Source: Paenibacillus graminis
GTDB lineage: Bacteria; Bacillota; Bacilli; Paenibacillales; Paenibacillaceae
Direction: 5' to 3'
DNA length: 64,000 bases
NCBI RefSeq assembly: GCF_000758705.1
Contig: NZ_CP009287.1
Coordinates: forward strand, 2,480,001 to 2,544,000
The notes beneath the pieces are model-generated. The model ran no database searches. It was given only the letters and a program-made list of their open reading frames with translations, and had not been told where the DNA came from. The position numbers and the translations under genes are program-made. Shown here piece after piece: positions 19,293 through 32,017 of the stretch. The first letter of the stretch is position 1. Each line of letters begins with the position of its first letter.

Positions 19293-19976
19293 ATGAGCAT
19301 GAAATTGAAGAAGCCGGAAGCGATTATATTTGATATGGACGGAACGTTGTTTCAGACAGAAAGTCTGCTGTTGCCCGCTTATCATAAAATGTTTGACATT
19401 TTGCGGGCGGAGGGCCTGTACACGGGACCAACTCCGCCAGAGGAGCGGATTCTAAGCAGTCTGGGTATGCTGCTGTCTCAAATCTGGAAGAATGTAATGC
19501 CGGATGCCGATGAGGCTGTCCACCGCCGCGCTGATGAGCTGCTGCTGCAGCTGGAAGTCGAGGGATTGGAGGCAGGCGGCACACTGCTGTACCCTAAGGT
19601 GACCGAGACACTTGCTGCGCTTCATGAGCGTGGAGTCAAGCTGTTCGTAGCAAGCAACGGGCTGGAAGACTACATTCACAGCATTGTAGTGGTGCATGAG
19701 CTGAAAGAGCTGTTCGCTGGCCTGTACAGCGCAGGCGGGCAGGGCACTGCCACCAAAACCGAACTGCTGCGCATCCTGCTGGATGAGCACGGCATCAAGG
19801 AGGCTTGGATGGTCGGTGACCGTTCGTCCGATGTGGAGGCCGGCAAAGGCAACGGGCAGACGGTAATCGGCTGTGCCTATGCAGGCTTTGGACGCCAGGA
19901 TGAGCTGAAAGGGTCGGATGTCATCATTTCCGCTTTTGATGAGCTCATTGGGCTCTACGACAACAGCACGGTGTAA
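19293..19976 (+). CDS. HAD-superfamily hydrolase (phosphatase-like)
   Basis: Cytoplasmic HAD hydrolase of 227 residues. Motif I is FDMDGTLF with the nucleophile Asp near residue 14, motif II is the Ser in VASNGLED, and motif IV is VGDRSSDVEAGK. A helical cap lies between motifs I and II, as in phosphoglycolate phosphatase and beta-phosphoglucomutase-like enzymes. The substrate cannot be read from sequence. It is flanked by long intergenic regions and seems monocistronic; the hairpin region that follows has no T tract. Confidence 0.88.
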   Translation: MSMKLKKPEAIIFDMDGTLFQTESLLLPAYHKMFDILRAEGLYTGPTPPEERILSSLGMLLSQIWKNVMPDADEAVHRRADELLLQLEVEGLEAGGTLLYPKVTETLAALHERGVKLFVASNGLEDYIHSIVVVHELKELFAGLYSAGGQGTATKTELLRILLDEHGIKEAWMVGDRSSDVEAGKGNGQTVIGCAYAGFGRQDELKGSDVIISAFDELIGLYDNSTV

Positions 19977-19999
19977 GAGCGTACAGCAATCGAAACGCT

Positions 20000-20145
20000 C
20001 TCCGTAATTCCTGCTAGGCTCTAGTCCAGGTTGAATTGTCCATATATTCAAAAGCAAGTCCACACGGGTGCCACTACCGCCGCATAATCCGGCGTTAAGG
20101 GCACCCGTGTTGGCGTCTGGGTATAGAGCCAGGGATAATTCAGGA
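20000..20145. repeat. Long imperfect inverted repeat upstream of a PLP-enzyme gene
   Basis: An inner perfect 11-base stem, ACACGGGTGCC (20062-20072) against GGCACCCGTGT (20100-20110), is nested in outer arms GGCTCTA (about 20014-20020) and TAGAGCC (about 20123-20129). The homology of the arms continues outward imperfectly through AATTCC/AATTCA. No T tract follows, so it is not an ordinary terminator. It could be a palindromic mobile element or a structured leader RNA. I saw no SAM-riboswitch or T-box consensus. Confidence 0.5.
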
Positions 20146-20202
20146 GCGGATAGTGAAAACTGAGGTTATGGTATTTAACTATCTGGAAAAGGGGTGACAA
20201 GC

Positions 20203-21363
20203 TTGAGTTCCTCTAATGATCAGCATATCTGTCTCCGAATGAAGGAAGAATCAGGATATATTGTGAGCGCTGCTGCTCCTCCCATCTATGAAACTGCGCC
20301 TTTCTTCTTCAATAGTTACGATCATTATTCCGAGGCAGCCAATGATGAAAAGACCCATTATGTCTATTCGCGGGGGAAAAATCCCACCGTTCAGATCGTA
20401 GAAGAAATGCTCGCCGGACTGGAAGGGGGGGAAGCCTGTAAATGTTTTGCCTCTGGAATGGCCGCTGTCAGTGCCGCTTTAATGTGCAGCTTGGCTGCAG
20501 GGGACCATGTTATTCTGGTCGGGCATATTTATGAAACCACCGTAAGTCTGATCAAATACTTGACTAAGTTCAATATAAGTTACACCATCGTGCATTCCAC
20601 GTCCATATCATCAGTTGCCGGTGCTTTGAAACCTCAGACACGGGTTATCCTTATGGAATCCCCTACCTCATTTACATTCGACATTGTGAATATTCCGGAA
20701 GTAGCAGAGCTTGCAAAGTCCAAAGGGATTCGTACCATAATAGATAATTCATGGGCCACTCCGCTTTTCCTAAAGCCTTTGGAATATGGGGTCGATATCG
20801 TTGTTCATTCTGCCTCCAAGTACTTGGGTGGACATAATGATTTGGTTGCCGGGGCAGTGATTTCTTCCCAACACATTATGGATCGTATATATGAAGAAGA
20901 ATATGAATTAATTGGCGGGTCGTTGGGGCCCTTCGAAGCCTGGCTCCTGATAAGGGGTCTTCGGACACTCCCTCTCCGCATGGACGCCCACCAAAAAAAC
21001 GGTCTGGCAGCAGCCCGGTTTCTATCCGAGCATCCGGCGGTTGCCAAAGTCAATCATCCCGGACTTCCTTCGCATCCACAACATGAATTGGCAAGCACAC
21101 AGTTCAAAGGCTATTCCGGCCTGTTCAGCTTCGAACTGAAGGATTCGGGGTACGAGGAAATCCGTCAAATGGTCAACAAATTGCAATTGATCCGGATCGG
21201 CGTATCCTGGGGAAGCGCAGAAAGTCAAATTATCTCTCCAAACTATGGCTATAATCAGCAGGATCTGAAAAAGCAGCACATGCCTGAGTCACTGATCCGT
21301 TTGGCTGTAGGCCATGAGCCTGCCGAGTTGCTGATTCAAGATTTGAATAACGCATTGAGTTAA
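20203..21363 (+). CDS. PLP-dependent Cys/Met metabolism enzyme (methionine gamma-lyase or cystathionine gamma-synthase-like)
   Basis: Cytoplasmic aminotransferase-fold enzyme of 386 residues. It carries the family pattern: YSRGKNPTV near the substrate pocket, SGMAAVSAAL, DNSWATPLFLKPLEYG, and the PLP-binding Lys in HSASKYLGGHND. It would act on sulphur amino acids by elimination or replacement at the gamma or beta carbon; family members are too alike to choose between lyase and synthase. The start is set at the TTG at 20203, with AAGGGGTGA five bases upstream; the GTG at 20194 lies inside that ribosome site. A long inverted repeat sits in front of the gene and the rRNA operon leader follows. 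Confidence 0.85.
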   Translation: MSSSNDQHICLRMKEESGYIVSAAAPPIYETAPFFFNSYDHYSEAANDEKTHYVYSRGKNPTVQIVEEMLAGLEGGEACKCFASGMAAVSAALMCSLAAGDHVILVGHIYETTVSLIKYLTKFNISYTIVHSTSISSVAGALKPQTRVILMESPTSFTFDIVNIPEVAELAKSKGIRTIIDNSWATPLFLKPLEYGVDIVVHSASKYLGGHNDLVAGAVISSQHIMDRIYEEEYELIGGSLGPFEAWLLIRGLRTLPLRMDAHQKNGLAAARFLSEHPAVAKVNHPGLPSHPQHELASTQFKGYSGLFSFELKDSGYEEIRQMVNKLQLIRIGVSWGSAESQIISPNYGYNQQDLKKQHMPESLIRLAVGHEPAELLIQDLNNALS

Positions 21364-21513
21364 CCCGAGCCGTTACAGGATCTGAAGCATTTATTATAAA
21401 AATGGAATATTTTAATACTTGCTGCTCCTGTGGTTACAGTGTAAAGTAATAAATCTAGCAAGCAGAACTTAAGAGTTCAAATGAGTTCAAAGCTAGCTGG
21501 AAAATATTATGAC

Positions 21514-21542
21514 TTGTTTGATAGAGTCAAACATGATATATT
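21514..21542 (+). promoter_or_regulatory. Candidate rRNA operon promoter
   Basis: TTGTTT, a 17-base spacer and TATATT lie about 210 bases before the 16S gene in an otherwise non-coding 388-base leader. The -35 is weak, so this is tentative. Confidence 0.35.
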
Positions 21543-21574
21543 ATTATTCCGGCCAAGTTGAATGGCTGGTAAGC

Positions 21575-21606
21575 TTGATCTTTGAAAACTGAACAACGAG
21601 TGAGTG
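21575..21606 (+). other. 16S leader: conserved leader motif and 5' arm of the processing stem
   Basis: TTGATCTTTGAAAACTG, the usual Bacillales rRNA leader motif, is followed by an arm (21585-21606) complementary to 23385-23406 over about 22 bases with one wobble, including a perfect 13-base core CAACGAGTGAGTG. The pairing would loop out the 16S rRNA for RNase III-type processing. Confidence 0.7.
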
Positions 21607-21751
21607 GGATTTCACGCAAGTGAGATCCAAAAATAGAGAATATTTTATTCTCGTCAGATGTTTCAAAATGAGCAATCGCTCTTTTCAATATCTTTTTCGG
21701 ATGGTTATTTTCTCGGAGTAATTCGGGTGAAGCAACCGCTCGAAAAAACCT

Positions 21752-23312
<1,561 letters not shown>

Positions 23313-23384
23313 TGGAGAATCGTTTCCTGCAATGGAAACATTCAAATCGGAAGCTTGACTTCCATTAGAACCCTTGGGTTCGAA

Positions 23385-23464
23385 CACTCACTCGTTGCTC
23401 AGTTTTGAGAGTCCAAACTCTCAAGCAAGTCCCTTGATCCTTGAAAACTGGATACCGAAACGAA
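23385..23464 (+). other. 16S-23S spacer processing signals; no tRNA
   Basis: 23385-23406 is the 3' arm of the 16S processing stem. TTGATCCTTGAAAACTG (23434-23450) repeats the leader motif, and 23442-23464 pairs almost perfectly with 26501-26522 beyond the 23S gene. The whole spacer is about 257 bases, and I find no tRNA cloverleaf or CCA end in it. Confidence 0.7.
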
Positions 23465-23568
23465 AATGCGTTTTAGAACATCTTTTAGCTGAAACTTGTG
23501 GAAGCAAGTTGAAATAGTTATTAGTTGATACAGCGGTTTCCCCTACGGGAAAACGCATGGTTAAGCTA

Positions 23569-26483
<2,915 letters not shown>

Positions 26484-26500
26484 AAAAAGTAAAACGCAGA

Positions 26501-26522
26501 TTCGTTTCGGATTCAGTTTTCA
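26501..26522 (+). other. 3' arm of the 23S processing stem
   Basis: TTCGTTTCGGATTCAGTTTT is the reverse complement of 23442-23464 apart from a few mismatches, so it should pair across the 23S gene. Confidence 0.65.
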
Positions 26523-26622
26523 GGCGATCAAGACCTGAACGATTTTAAGCTGCATGTCCTTTATAAGGACGGATATTTTGCGGAAGCGAATACGCGGAAG
26601 TGAAATCAGCGCAAAAATCATG

Positions 26623-26740
26623 TTTGGTGGCGATAGCGGAGGGGTTCCACGCGTACCCATCCCGAACACGACCGTTAAGCCCTCCAGCGCCGATGGTACT
26701 TGGACCGAAGGGTCCTGGGAGAGTAGGACGCCGCCAAGCA
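26623..26740 (+). rRNA. 5S ribosomal RNA
   Basis: About 117 bases with typical 5S features: TTTGGTGGCGATAGCGGAGG at the 5' end, CCCATCCCGAACACG in loop B/C, and GAGAGTAGGACGCCGCCAAGC at the 3' end, complementary to the start. It lies about 140 bases after the 23S gene. Confidence 0.95.
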
Positions 26741-26747
26741 CACTAGA

Positions 26748-26779
26748 AGTATGGTCAAATCGGACCATACTTTTTTTAA
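26748..26779 (+). terminator. rRNA operon terminator 1
   Basis: AGTATGGTC / GACCATACT hairpin followed by seven T, directly after the 5S gene. Confidence 0.9.
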
Positions 26780-26793
26780 TGCCATTTAGAAGC

Positions 26794-26837
26794 ACAAAGA
26801 CATCTTCCGCACAGACGCACGTGGAGGATGTCTTTTT
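26794..26837. terminator. Second hairpin terminator after the rRNA operon
   Basis: AAAGACATCTTCC pairs with GGAGGATGTCTTT (one wobble), followed by TTGATTTC. It may back up the first terminator or serve the minus-strand gene ending at 26888. Confidence 0.7.
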
Positions 26838-26887
26838 GATTTCTTATGCAATAGTTATTGATTAGAATTGAAGAGAATGATCACCCA

Positions 26888-27992
26888 CTACTCCTCAACC
26901 ACCTTCGCCGCACTCGGTGTATTCTTGTTCTTATACACCCACATCGCATACTCCAGCGGGCGCATCAGCGCCTTGCGGTAGGTGCCGCTGTCGCCGGAGC
27001 GGGCGAAGACCTCGCGGGCGGGCTTGGGGTTGACCTCCAGCACGTAGATCTGGCCCTCGCGGTTAATGGCGAGGTCCAGGGCCAGCTCGCAGAGGGTACC
27101 GAAGCTGTCCTCCAGATAGGCTGCGGCATCGAGGCCCAGCTTCTCGGCCGTCTTCATGGCTTTCGCAGCCTTCTCCTGGCTGCCGAGCCATTGCTTCAGA
27201 AGAATCTCTGCGCGGATGGCGTGGCCGCCGCCGTGCAGATTAGAGGTGACGCTGCGGGCGGCGCCTACGCGGCCGGCCATGCCGGTCAGCTCCCACACGC
27301 CCTGACCGTTTTTTTGCACAAGCATACGGTAGTCGTGGTAGCGTCCGCTGGGCAGGCGCAGCGGGATGCCCTGCTGTACCAGGAACCGCCCGCCGAGGCA
27401 CCACTGGCGCACAATGGACTCTAGGCGGGTGAGCGAAACCTTACGGGGGGCGATGATCTGCCGGCTCTGACGGCGTCCCTGGATATCGTAGAGGGACTTG
27501 CCTTCCTTCAGCCGCTCAATCCGCAGGATGCCGCGCCCGCCTGTTCCGCTGGCCGGCTTGACATAGACGACCGGACTGGATTTCAGTATCCGGTGCAGAT
27601 CAGCGGAAGACTGATATAACAAGGTTTCCGGCATATGCTGCCGGAACCGGCTTTTTTGCGAGAAGGTCTGGTACACGGTCCATTTATTGCGCAGCGGCCG
27701 GTTCAGGAAGGTCAGGTGGCCGTACCGCGCGCGGAAGCGCAGCAGCTGCTCGAACCGCTTGCTGCGCTGAATCCGGCAGCGGTCATAGATCATATTTGGA
27801 AAAGGGCGCCATTTGCGCGACCATGTTCCGCTTTTAACGTCATACACAAGTGCATGAATCTGATCTTTGCTGACGTGCACATCGGCGGGGGTAAATACAA
27901 TAACACATTCGTCATAGACGTGCGTGCAGGAACAGCATTTCCACAAGTCTTATTTCAGGATTCCTCAGTTTGTAGGCCTTCGTAGGATATTA
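26888..27992 (-). pseudogene. YheC/YheD-family ATP-grasp protein with degraded 5' end
   Basis: The longest frame, from a TTG at 27946, gives 352 residues with an intact ATP-grasp core: VYVKPASGTGGRG, MLVQKNGQGVWELTG and LDLAINREGQIYVLEVNPKP. The N-terminus looks broken. The first residues (Leu-Trp-Lys-Cys-Cys) are unlike the family, while the neighbouring frame upstream encodes RNPEIRLVEMLFLHARL, which aligns with NPPIAEREFCSQLCRAAPL of the paralogue at 58731. The two frames join near 27915 if two bases were lost from a TATA-like repeat. No start codon exists before the reading stops near 27993, where the DNA turns AT-rich. It may be a decayed copy of the spore-coat ATP-grasp genes at 56-61 kb, or a functional protein restarted at the TTG. 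Confidence 0.7.
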
Positions 27993-28291
27993 GTTTGAAC
28001 TAAATATTATCTTTTCTGTATAATTTCGTTTTATTTTCTTCAATTGTATACGCTCCCATCTTTCTTTGCCAATTCATAGTTATAAACTTTTTAATACGGT
28101 TGTTCAAAACGCTGTCGATTGGTGCCCACTCCAGATTTGTTTTACTGCATAGTTTATTGTATTCCTGGTCTTTTATCCTGTGGAGCAACTAAATCACAAG
28201 TTCGGATGAAGTTACACATTCCTCCTTTAAAAGAAATGAACTCATAAATATTCACGGATTTATCTGAAGTAAAAGCTGGAGGGGATTACTT
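27993..28291. other. AT-rich intergenic islet, no certain gene
   Basis: These 300 bases are distinctly AT-rich compared with both neighbours. A minus-strand frame of 62 codons (28000-28188, TTG start, rich in Lys and Asn, ending KLYRKDNI) has no convincing ribosome site and no recognisable family. The abrupt change at 27993 coincides with the loss of homology of the YheC/D gene, so this may be the edge of an insertion. Confidence 0.4.
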
Positions 28292-29302
28292 TTGTATGAA
28301 AAAGCCGTTCCGAAAAGTAGAAAGTTAACCATCGCACAAGTGATTTCGAATTATCCAAAGGCACAGCCGGTGCCTTCCATCAAAGGAGGGACTGAAAAAA
28401 TTGTTTATGAGCTGACGGAAGAACTGGTTAGGCGAGGGCATAAGGTCTATTTATTTGCAGCTCTAGGGAGCAGGAGCAGGGCAAAGCTTATCCCCTATCC
28501 TAAAGGACTCCGCCACGAAAGCATAGCAAGATTTGTGTTGAAAAAATTACCTGAGCGGGTTGATATTATCCATGACCATACTTTTCGTTCCGCGCTCGGC
28601 GTAACTAATCCTAAGATTCCAACGGTATGCACTGTGCATATCCCGGTTAAACGGCGGGTTAAATACCCTGTATACGTAAGTAAACGTGCCCGCCGGCTGA
28701 TGGGGAACAACAAAGGTTTCTGCGTTTACAATGGGATTAATACGCATGAATATGAATTCAGTGCGGAGAAACATTTATATCTGTTGTATATAGGCAGGAT
28801 TATCCGGAATAAGGGTATTATGCAAGCTATACAAGTTGCCGAAAGGACTGGTAAGAGGCTCATTATCGCGGGTCCCGTGAAAGCCTCCAGATTTTTTGAG
28901 AGAGAGGTTAAGCCGCGCATCCGGAACAATCCCAATATCCGTTATGTTGGACCTGTGGGCGGGAAAATGAAGCAGCAACTAATCAAGCATGCGGAATGTG
29001 TGCTGTTCCCGGCATTATGGGAAGAGCCATTCGGTCTGGTCTTGGTTGAAAGTTTAGTTTGCGGTACTCCGGTGCTGGCGCTCAGAAACGGTGCAGTACC
29101 GGAAGTATTATCCGGATTTCCTAACCTGATTTGTAATAATGTAAGTGAGATGGCAGTTAAGGTCCGGCAGAAGAAATATCCTTCGCCGCACATATTGAGA
29201 GCGTATGTTCAGAAACACTTCACCAATAAGAAGATGACTGACAGTTATTTAAGAATCTACCATGAAGTTATTCAAAGAGAATCCGGTATGACGAAATTCT
29301 AA
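28292..29302 (+). CDS. Glycosyltransferase family 4
   Basis: Cytoplasmic or membrane-associated GT-B fold glycosyltransferase of 336 residues. The N-terminal domain has the donor-loop Gly pair (SIKGGTEKIVYELTEEL) and IIHDHT; the C-terminal Glycos_transf_1 domain has LYIGRIIRNKG and the retaining-GT signature EEPFGLVLVES. It starts at a TTG seven bases after GGAGGGG. No sugar pathway genes adjoin it. Its codon use is more AT-rich than that of the sugar-utilisation genes, and it sits beside a YheC/D remnant, so a role in spore-coat glycosylation (as for CotSA) is possible but only inferred from position. Confidence 0.85.
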   Translation: MYEKAVPKSRKLTIAQVISNYPKAQPVPSIKGGTEKIVYELTEELVRRGHKVYLFAALGSRSRAKLIPYPKGLRHESIARFVLKKLPERVDIIHDHTFRSALGVTNPKIPTVCTVHIPVKRRVKYPVYVSKRARRLMGNNKGFCVYNGINTHEYEFSAEKHLYLLYIGRIIRNKGIMQAIQVAERTGKRLIIAGPVKASRFFEREVKPRIRNNPNIRYVGPVGGKMKQQLIKHAECVLFPALWEEPFGLVLVESLVCGTPVLALRNGAVPEVLSGFPNLICNNVSEMAVKVRQKKYPSPHILRAYVQKHFTNKKMTDSYLRIYHEVIQRESGMTKF

Positions 29303-29373
29303 GCTGCCAAAGGCTGCGTTGAACGGGGAGAAGTTTAGATTTTTTTTGCACGGGAGGCAGACAATCTATGGGA

Positions 29374-29412
29374 CAAAAAAAGCGTGCCTCCCTTGAGGAG
29401 CCACGCTTCTTT
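29374..29412. terminator. Terminator between convergent genes
   Basis: AAGCGTGCCTCC and GGAGCCACGCTT form a 12-base stem with one mismatch; seven A precede it, which is a T run for the minus-strand transporter operon. Confidence 0.8.
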
Positions 29413-29443
29413 AGTGCCCTTACGGTAATTTCTGTGATATTAC

Positions 29444-30976
29444 TTACTGCTGCTTGGCGTACCATGCTGAAAATTGTTTCTGATATTCAGCGATGTATTT
29501 ATCAATCCCCGCTGCTTTAAGCCTGTCCAGCGCTTTGGGGAAGGCGGTGTCATAGTCGCTGAAGCCGCTGCCGATGGGTGCGAGGTATTCCGTGAACACG
29601 CCGTTCAGTTTCGTTTCTTCATTCTTGACGGGTGTATTGTCAAAGTTGAAGCCGGCACCCTTGGAAATGATGGCCCCATCGTCCCAAGCCTTGTATTCAG
29701 CGATGAATTCGTCCGGAACGGTGTTGTCAAAACGGATGAAGTTTTTGTTCATCAGCAGCCAGTCCGGGATCAGTGAATCGGTGTTTATTCGGGTCAGACG
29801 CCCGTTTTCGTCCAGCGTATAATCGGTTCCTTTTATCCCGTAGGCAAATAAGTCGTACAGCTCCTGGTTTTTTTGCAGCAGATTGAAGAACATGACATAG
29901 CGTTCAGGGTCTTTGGCTGCGGTAGAGACGAAGAAGGCGGTGCTGTACGTGCCGCGGCTGATTTTTGGCCGGCCGCTGCCGAGGAAATAATTGACCAGCT
30001 TGGCCTCAGGCACTGCTTGTGAGATCGTTGCCGCCCCTTCAAAAGGGCGTGCCGCTGTGCCGGCCCAGAACATCGCTTTGCCGGAGTTCCAGTCAGACTG
30101 CAGCTGCGGCACATTGGTGGCGGCATATTTCGGGATGATTCCTTTTTCATACCAGCCGCGCATCAGGTTCGCATACTTCTTGAACTCTTCGGTTTCAAAC
30201 CAGCTGATGATTTTATCATCTTTAGCAGACTCGTCCAGGGCAATAAAATCATTTTGCCAATACAGGTTTTTGTCTGTGTAATCATACTGCAGGATCCGGC
30301 GGGCATCGGTGTTGGCGTACCCGATCAGTTCGGGATGAATGGCATGCACCTTATCATAGAACTGCTCCAGTTCCTTCAGCGAGGTGACCTGCGTCATACC
30401 GGCTTCCTCCAGCAAATCCTGTCTGACCAGCGCGCTGTAGAATTCCGCAGAATTCGGCTTGTTGCCGACTGGAATGGCATACTGCTTGCCATCTAGTTGA
30501 AAGGCCTTGAAGGAGGCCTCGTCTACATTTTTACTCAAATCAGCTGCAACACTGACATATGGGGTAAGGTCGGCATAAAGCCCTTTAGCCACAGATTTCA
30601 CCATGTAATTGGCATCGGTATAGGTGGCGAAGTCCTCTCCCGTAGACAGCATCAGGTCGGTTTTACCGCCGCCATATTCTGTCCAGGGAAGAAACTGAAA
30701 TTCAACCTCAGCGTTGATTTCTTTCTTGATTACGTTGTAGAACTCCGTCTTCGCCAGTTCCTTCATCCGGTTTGACTCATCCCCGTACAGCACAATTTTC
30801 AGTTTGGCGGGAGCCAAGGTGCTGCCGTCTTTACTGCCGTTATCCGTAACAGAAGCTGTACCTTCATTTCCGTTTCCGGAACTAGGGGCAGCGCTTTCAT
30901 TGTTGCCCTGAGCACAGCCGCTTACCAAGAACACTGCTGCAAGGAGCAAGCTTAACCAACCTTTTTTCTTTTTCAT
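29444..30976 (-). CDS. Extracellular oligosaccharide-binding lipoprotein, LplA-like
   Basis: Solute-binding lipoprotein of 510 residues, with KKKKG, a hydrophobic core and lipobox VSGC (Cys near residue 21), followed by a Ser/Asn/Gly-rich linker. It belongs with the two permeases upstream on the same strand (31121-32998), giving the order lplB-lplC-lplA as in the first cluster of this window. A 144-base gap separates it from the LplC-like gene. Because the next genes encode pectin and xylan enzymes, the ligand is probably a uronic-acid-containing or xylo-oligosaccharide; that is inference from position. Confidence 0.92.
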   Translation of the reverse strand: MKKKKGWLSLLLAAVFLVSGCAQGNNESAAPSSGNGNEGTASVTDNGSKDGSTLAPAKLKIVLYGDESNRMKELAKTEFYNVIKKEINAEVEFQFLPWTEYGGGKTDLMLSTGEDFATYTDANYMVKSVAKGLYADLTPYVSVAADLSKNVDEASFKAFQLDGKQYAIPVGNKPNSAEFYSALVRQDLLEEAGMTQVTSLKELEQFYDKVHAIHPELIGYANTDARRILQYDYTDKNLYWQNDFIALDESAKDDKIISWFETEEFKKYANLMRGWYEKGIIPKYAATNVPQLQSDWNSGKAMFWAGTAARPFEGAATISQAVPEAKLVNYFLGSGRPKISRGTYSTAFFVSTAAKDPERYVMFFNLLQKNQELYDLFAYGIKGTDYTLDENGRLTRINTDSLIPDWLLMNKNFIRFDNTVPDEFIAEYKAWDDGAIISKGAGFNFDNTPVKNEETKLNGVFTEYLAPIGSGFSDYDTAFPKALDRLKAAGIDKYIAEYQKQFSAWYAKQQ

Positions 30977-31120
30977 GATGAACCCTCCTGTAATGTAATA
31001 GAATCATAATGTTGAGGCATCTATTGCAAAGGTCGTGCTCCCTTAAGTCTTATTGTACATCAAGAAGCAGGGGAGCATAAACCCGGTGCAACCGGACATA
31101 ACAGGGCATTTTGCTGGGAA

Positions 31121-32005
31121 CTAGCCTTTGACCGAACCCACGATAATGCCTTTGACAAAAAAGCGCTGGAGAAAAGGATATAAGATGGCGATTGGCAAAA
31201 CAGTCAGGCAGGTCATCGCCATTTTGGCTGTCTCCAGTGGTGGTGCGATGATCGCTCCGCCGACCTGAGCCGCATTGCCGGAGGCCAGGAACTGAATGTT
31301 CGCCATCATGTTGTACATTAAATATTGGATCGTATAGAGATTCTGATCCGATACCAGCATTAGCGGCAAGTAGAAATCATTCCAGAACTGCAGGGCGTAA
31401 AAAAGCGAGATTGTGACCAGTCCGACCCGGCCCAGCGGAATCATAATGCTGAAGAAGATCCGCAGATGCCCGGCGCCGTCGATTTGCGCAGATTCTACAA
31501 TTTCATGCGGGATGCTGCGGAAATAGTTGGCCATAAGAAACATCAGAAAAACACTTAGCACATAAGGGATGAACAGGCCGATAAGCGTATCGCCCAAATG
31601 ATAGTATTTGGTGCTGAGCAGATACCATGGCAGTGTCCCCCCGCTGAACAACATCGTGAAATAGGCAAAGAAAGCGAAGAAATTTTTGAGGCGGAAGCTT
31701 TTAACGGATATGACATAGGCGTAAGCGGTGGTCACCAGTACGGCTGACACGGTACCCAGCATCGTAACGATCACGGACATGGAATACGCCCGCAGAATCT
31801 GCTGCGCCTTGGAGCCAAACAGGAATTCATACGTTTCAAAGGTGAAGCCTCTGGGCCAGAACGAATATCCTTCCGCAGCGATCCGGGATTCGGTGGATAA
31901 TGAGCCGGATACGGCCAGTATAAAAGGCACTAGACAGATGATTGAAAATACGGCTATACAGCAATAAAAGAAAATGAGCAGGCCTTTGTTTTCGGTGGTT
32001 TGCAT
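31121..32005 (-). CDS. Carbohydrate ABC transporter permease, LplC/YtcP-like
   Basis: Membrane subunit of the third CUT1 importer, 294 residues with six helices. The EAA loop reads VESAQIDGAGH, followed by IPLGRVG, and the C-terminus is the typical FVKGIIVGSVKG. It begins 12 bases after the LplB-like gene ends, so they are cotranscribed. No ATPase gene is adjacent. It resembles the 3594 permease in layout, suggesting that the two lplBCA cassettes are diverged relatives serving different sugars. Confidence 0.92.
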   Translation of the reverse strand: MQTTENKGLLIFFYCCIAVFSIICLVPFILAVSGSLSTESRIAAEGYSFWPRGFTFETYEFLFGSKAQQILRAYSMSVIVTMLGTVSAVLVTTAYAYVISVKSFRLKNFFAFFAYFTMLFSGGTLPWYLLSTKYYHLGDTLIGLFIPYVLSVFLMFLMANYFRSIPHEIVESAQIDGAGHLRIFFSIMIPLGRVGLVTISLFYALQFWNDFYLPLMLVSDQNLYTIQYLMYNMMANIQFLASGNAAQVGGAIIAPPLETAKMAMTCLTVLPIAILYPFLQRFFVKGIIVGSVKG

Positions 32006-32017
32006 CTTATCAGTCTC

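Noticed and set aside
20000..20200. SAM riboswitch or T-box before the methionine-enzyme gene
   Set aside because: No conserved SAM-I core, T-box sequence or terminator is visible; only a long inverted repeat.
26554..26865. A 103-codon frame across the 5S gene
   Set aside because: It covers the 5S rRNA and two terminators, so it cannot be a gene.
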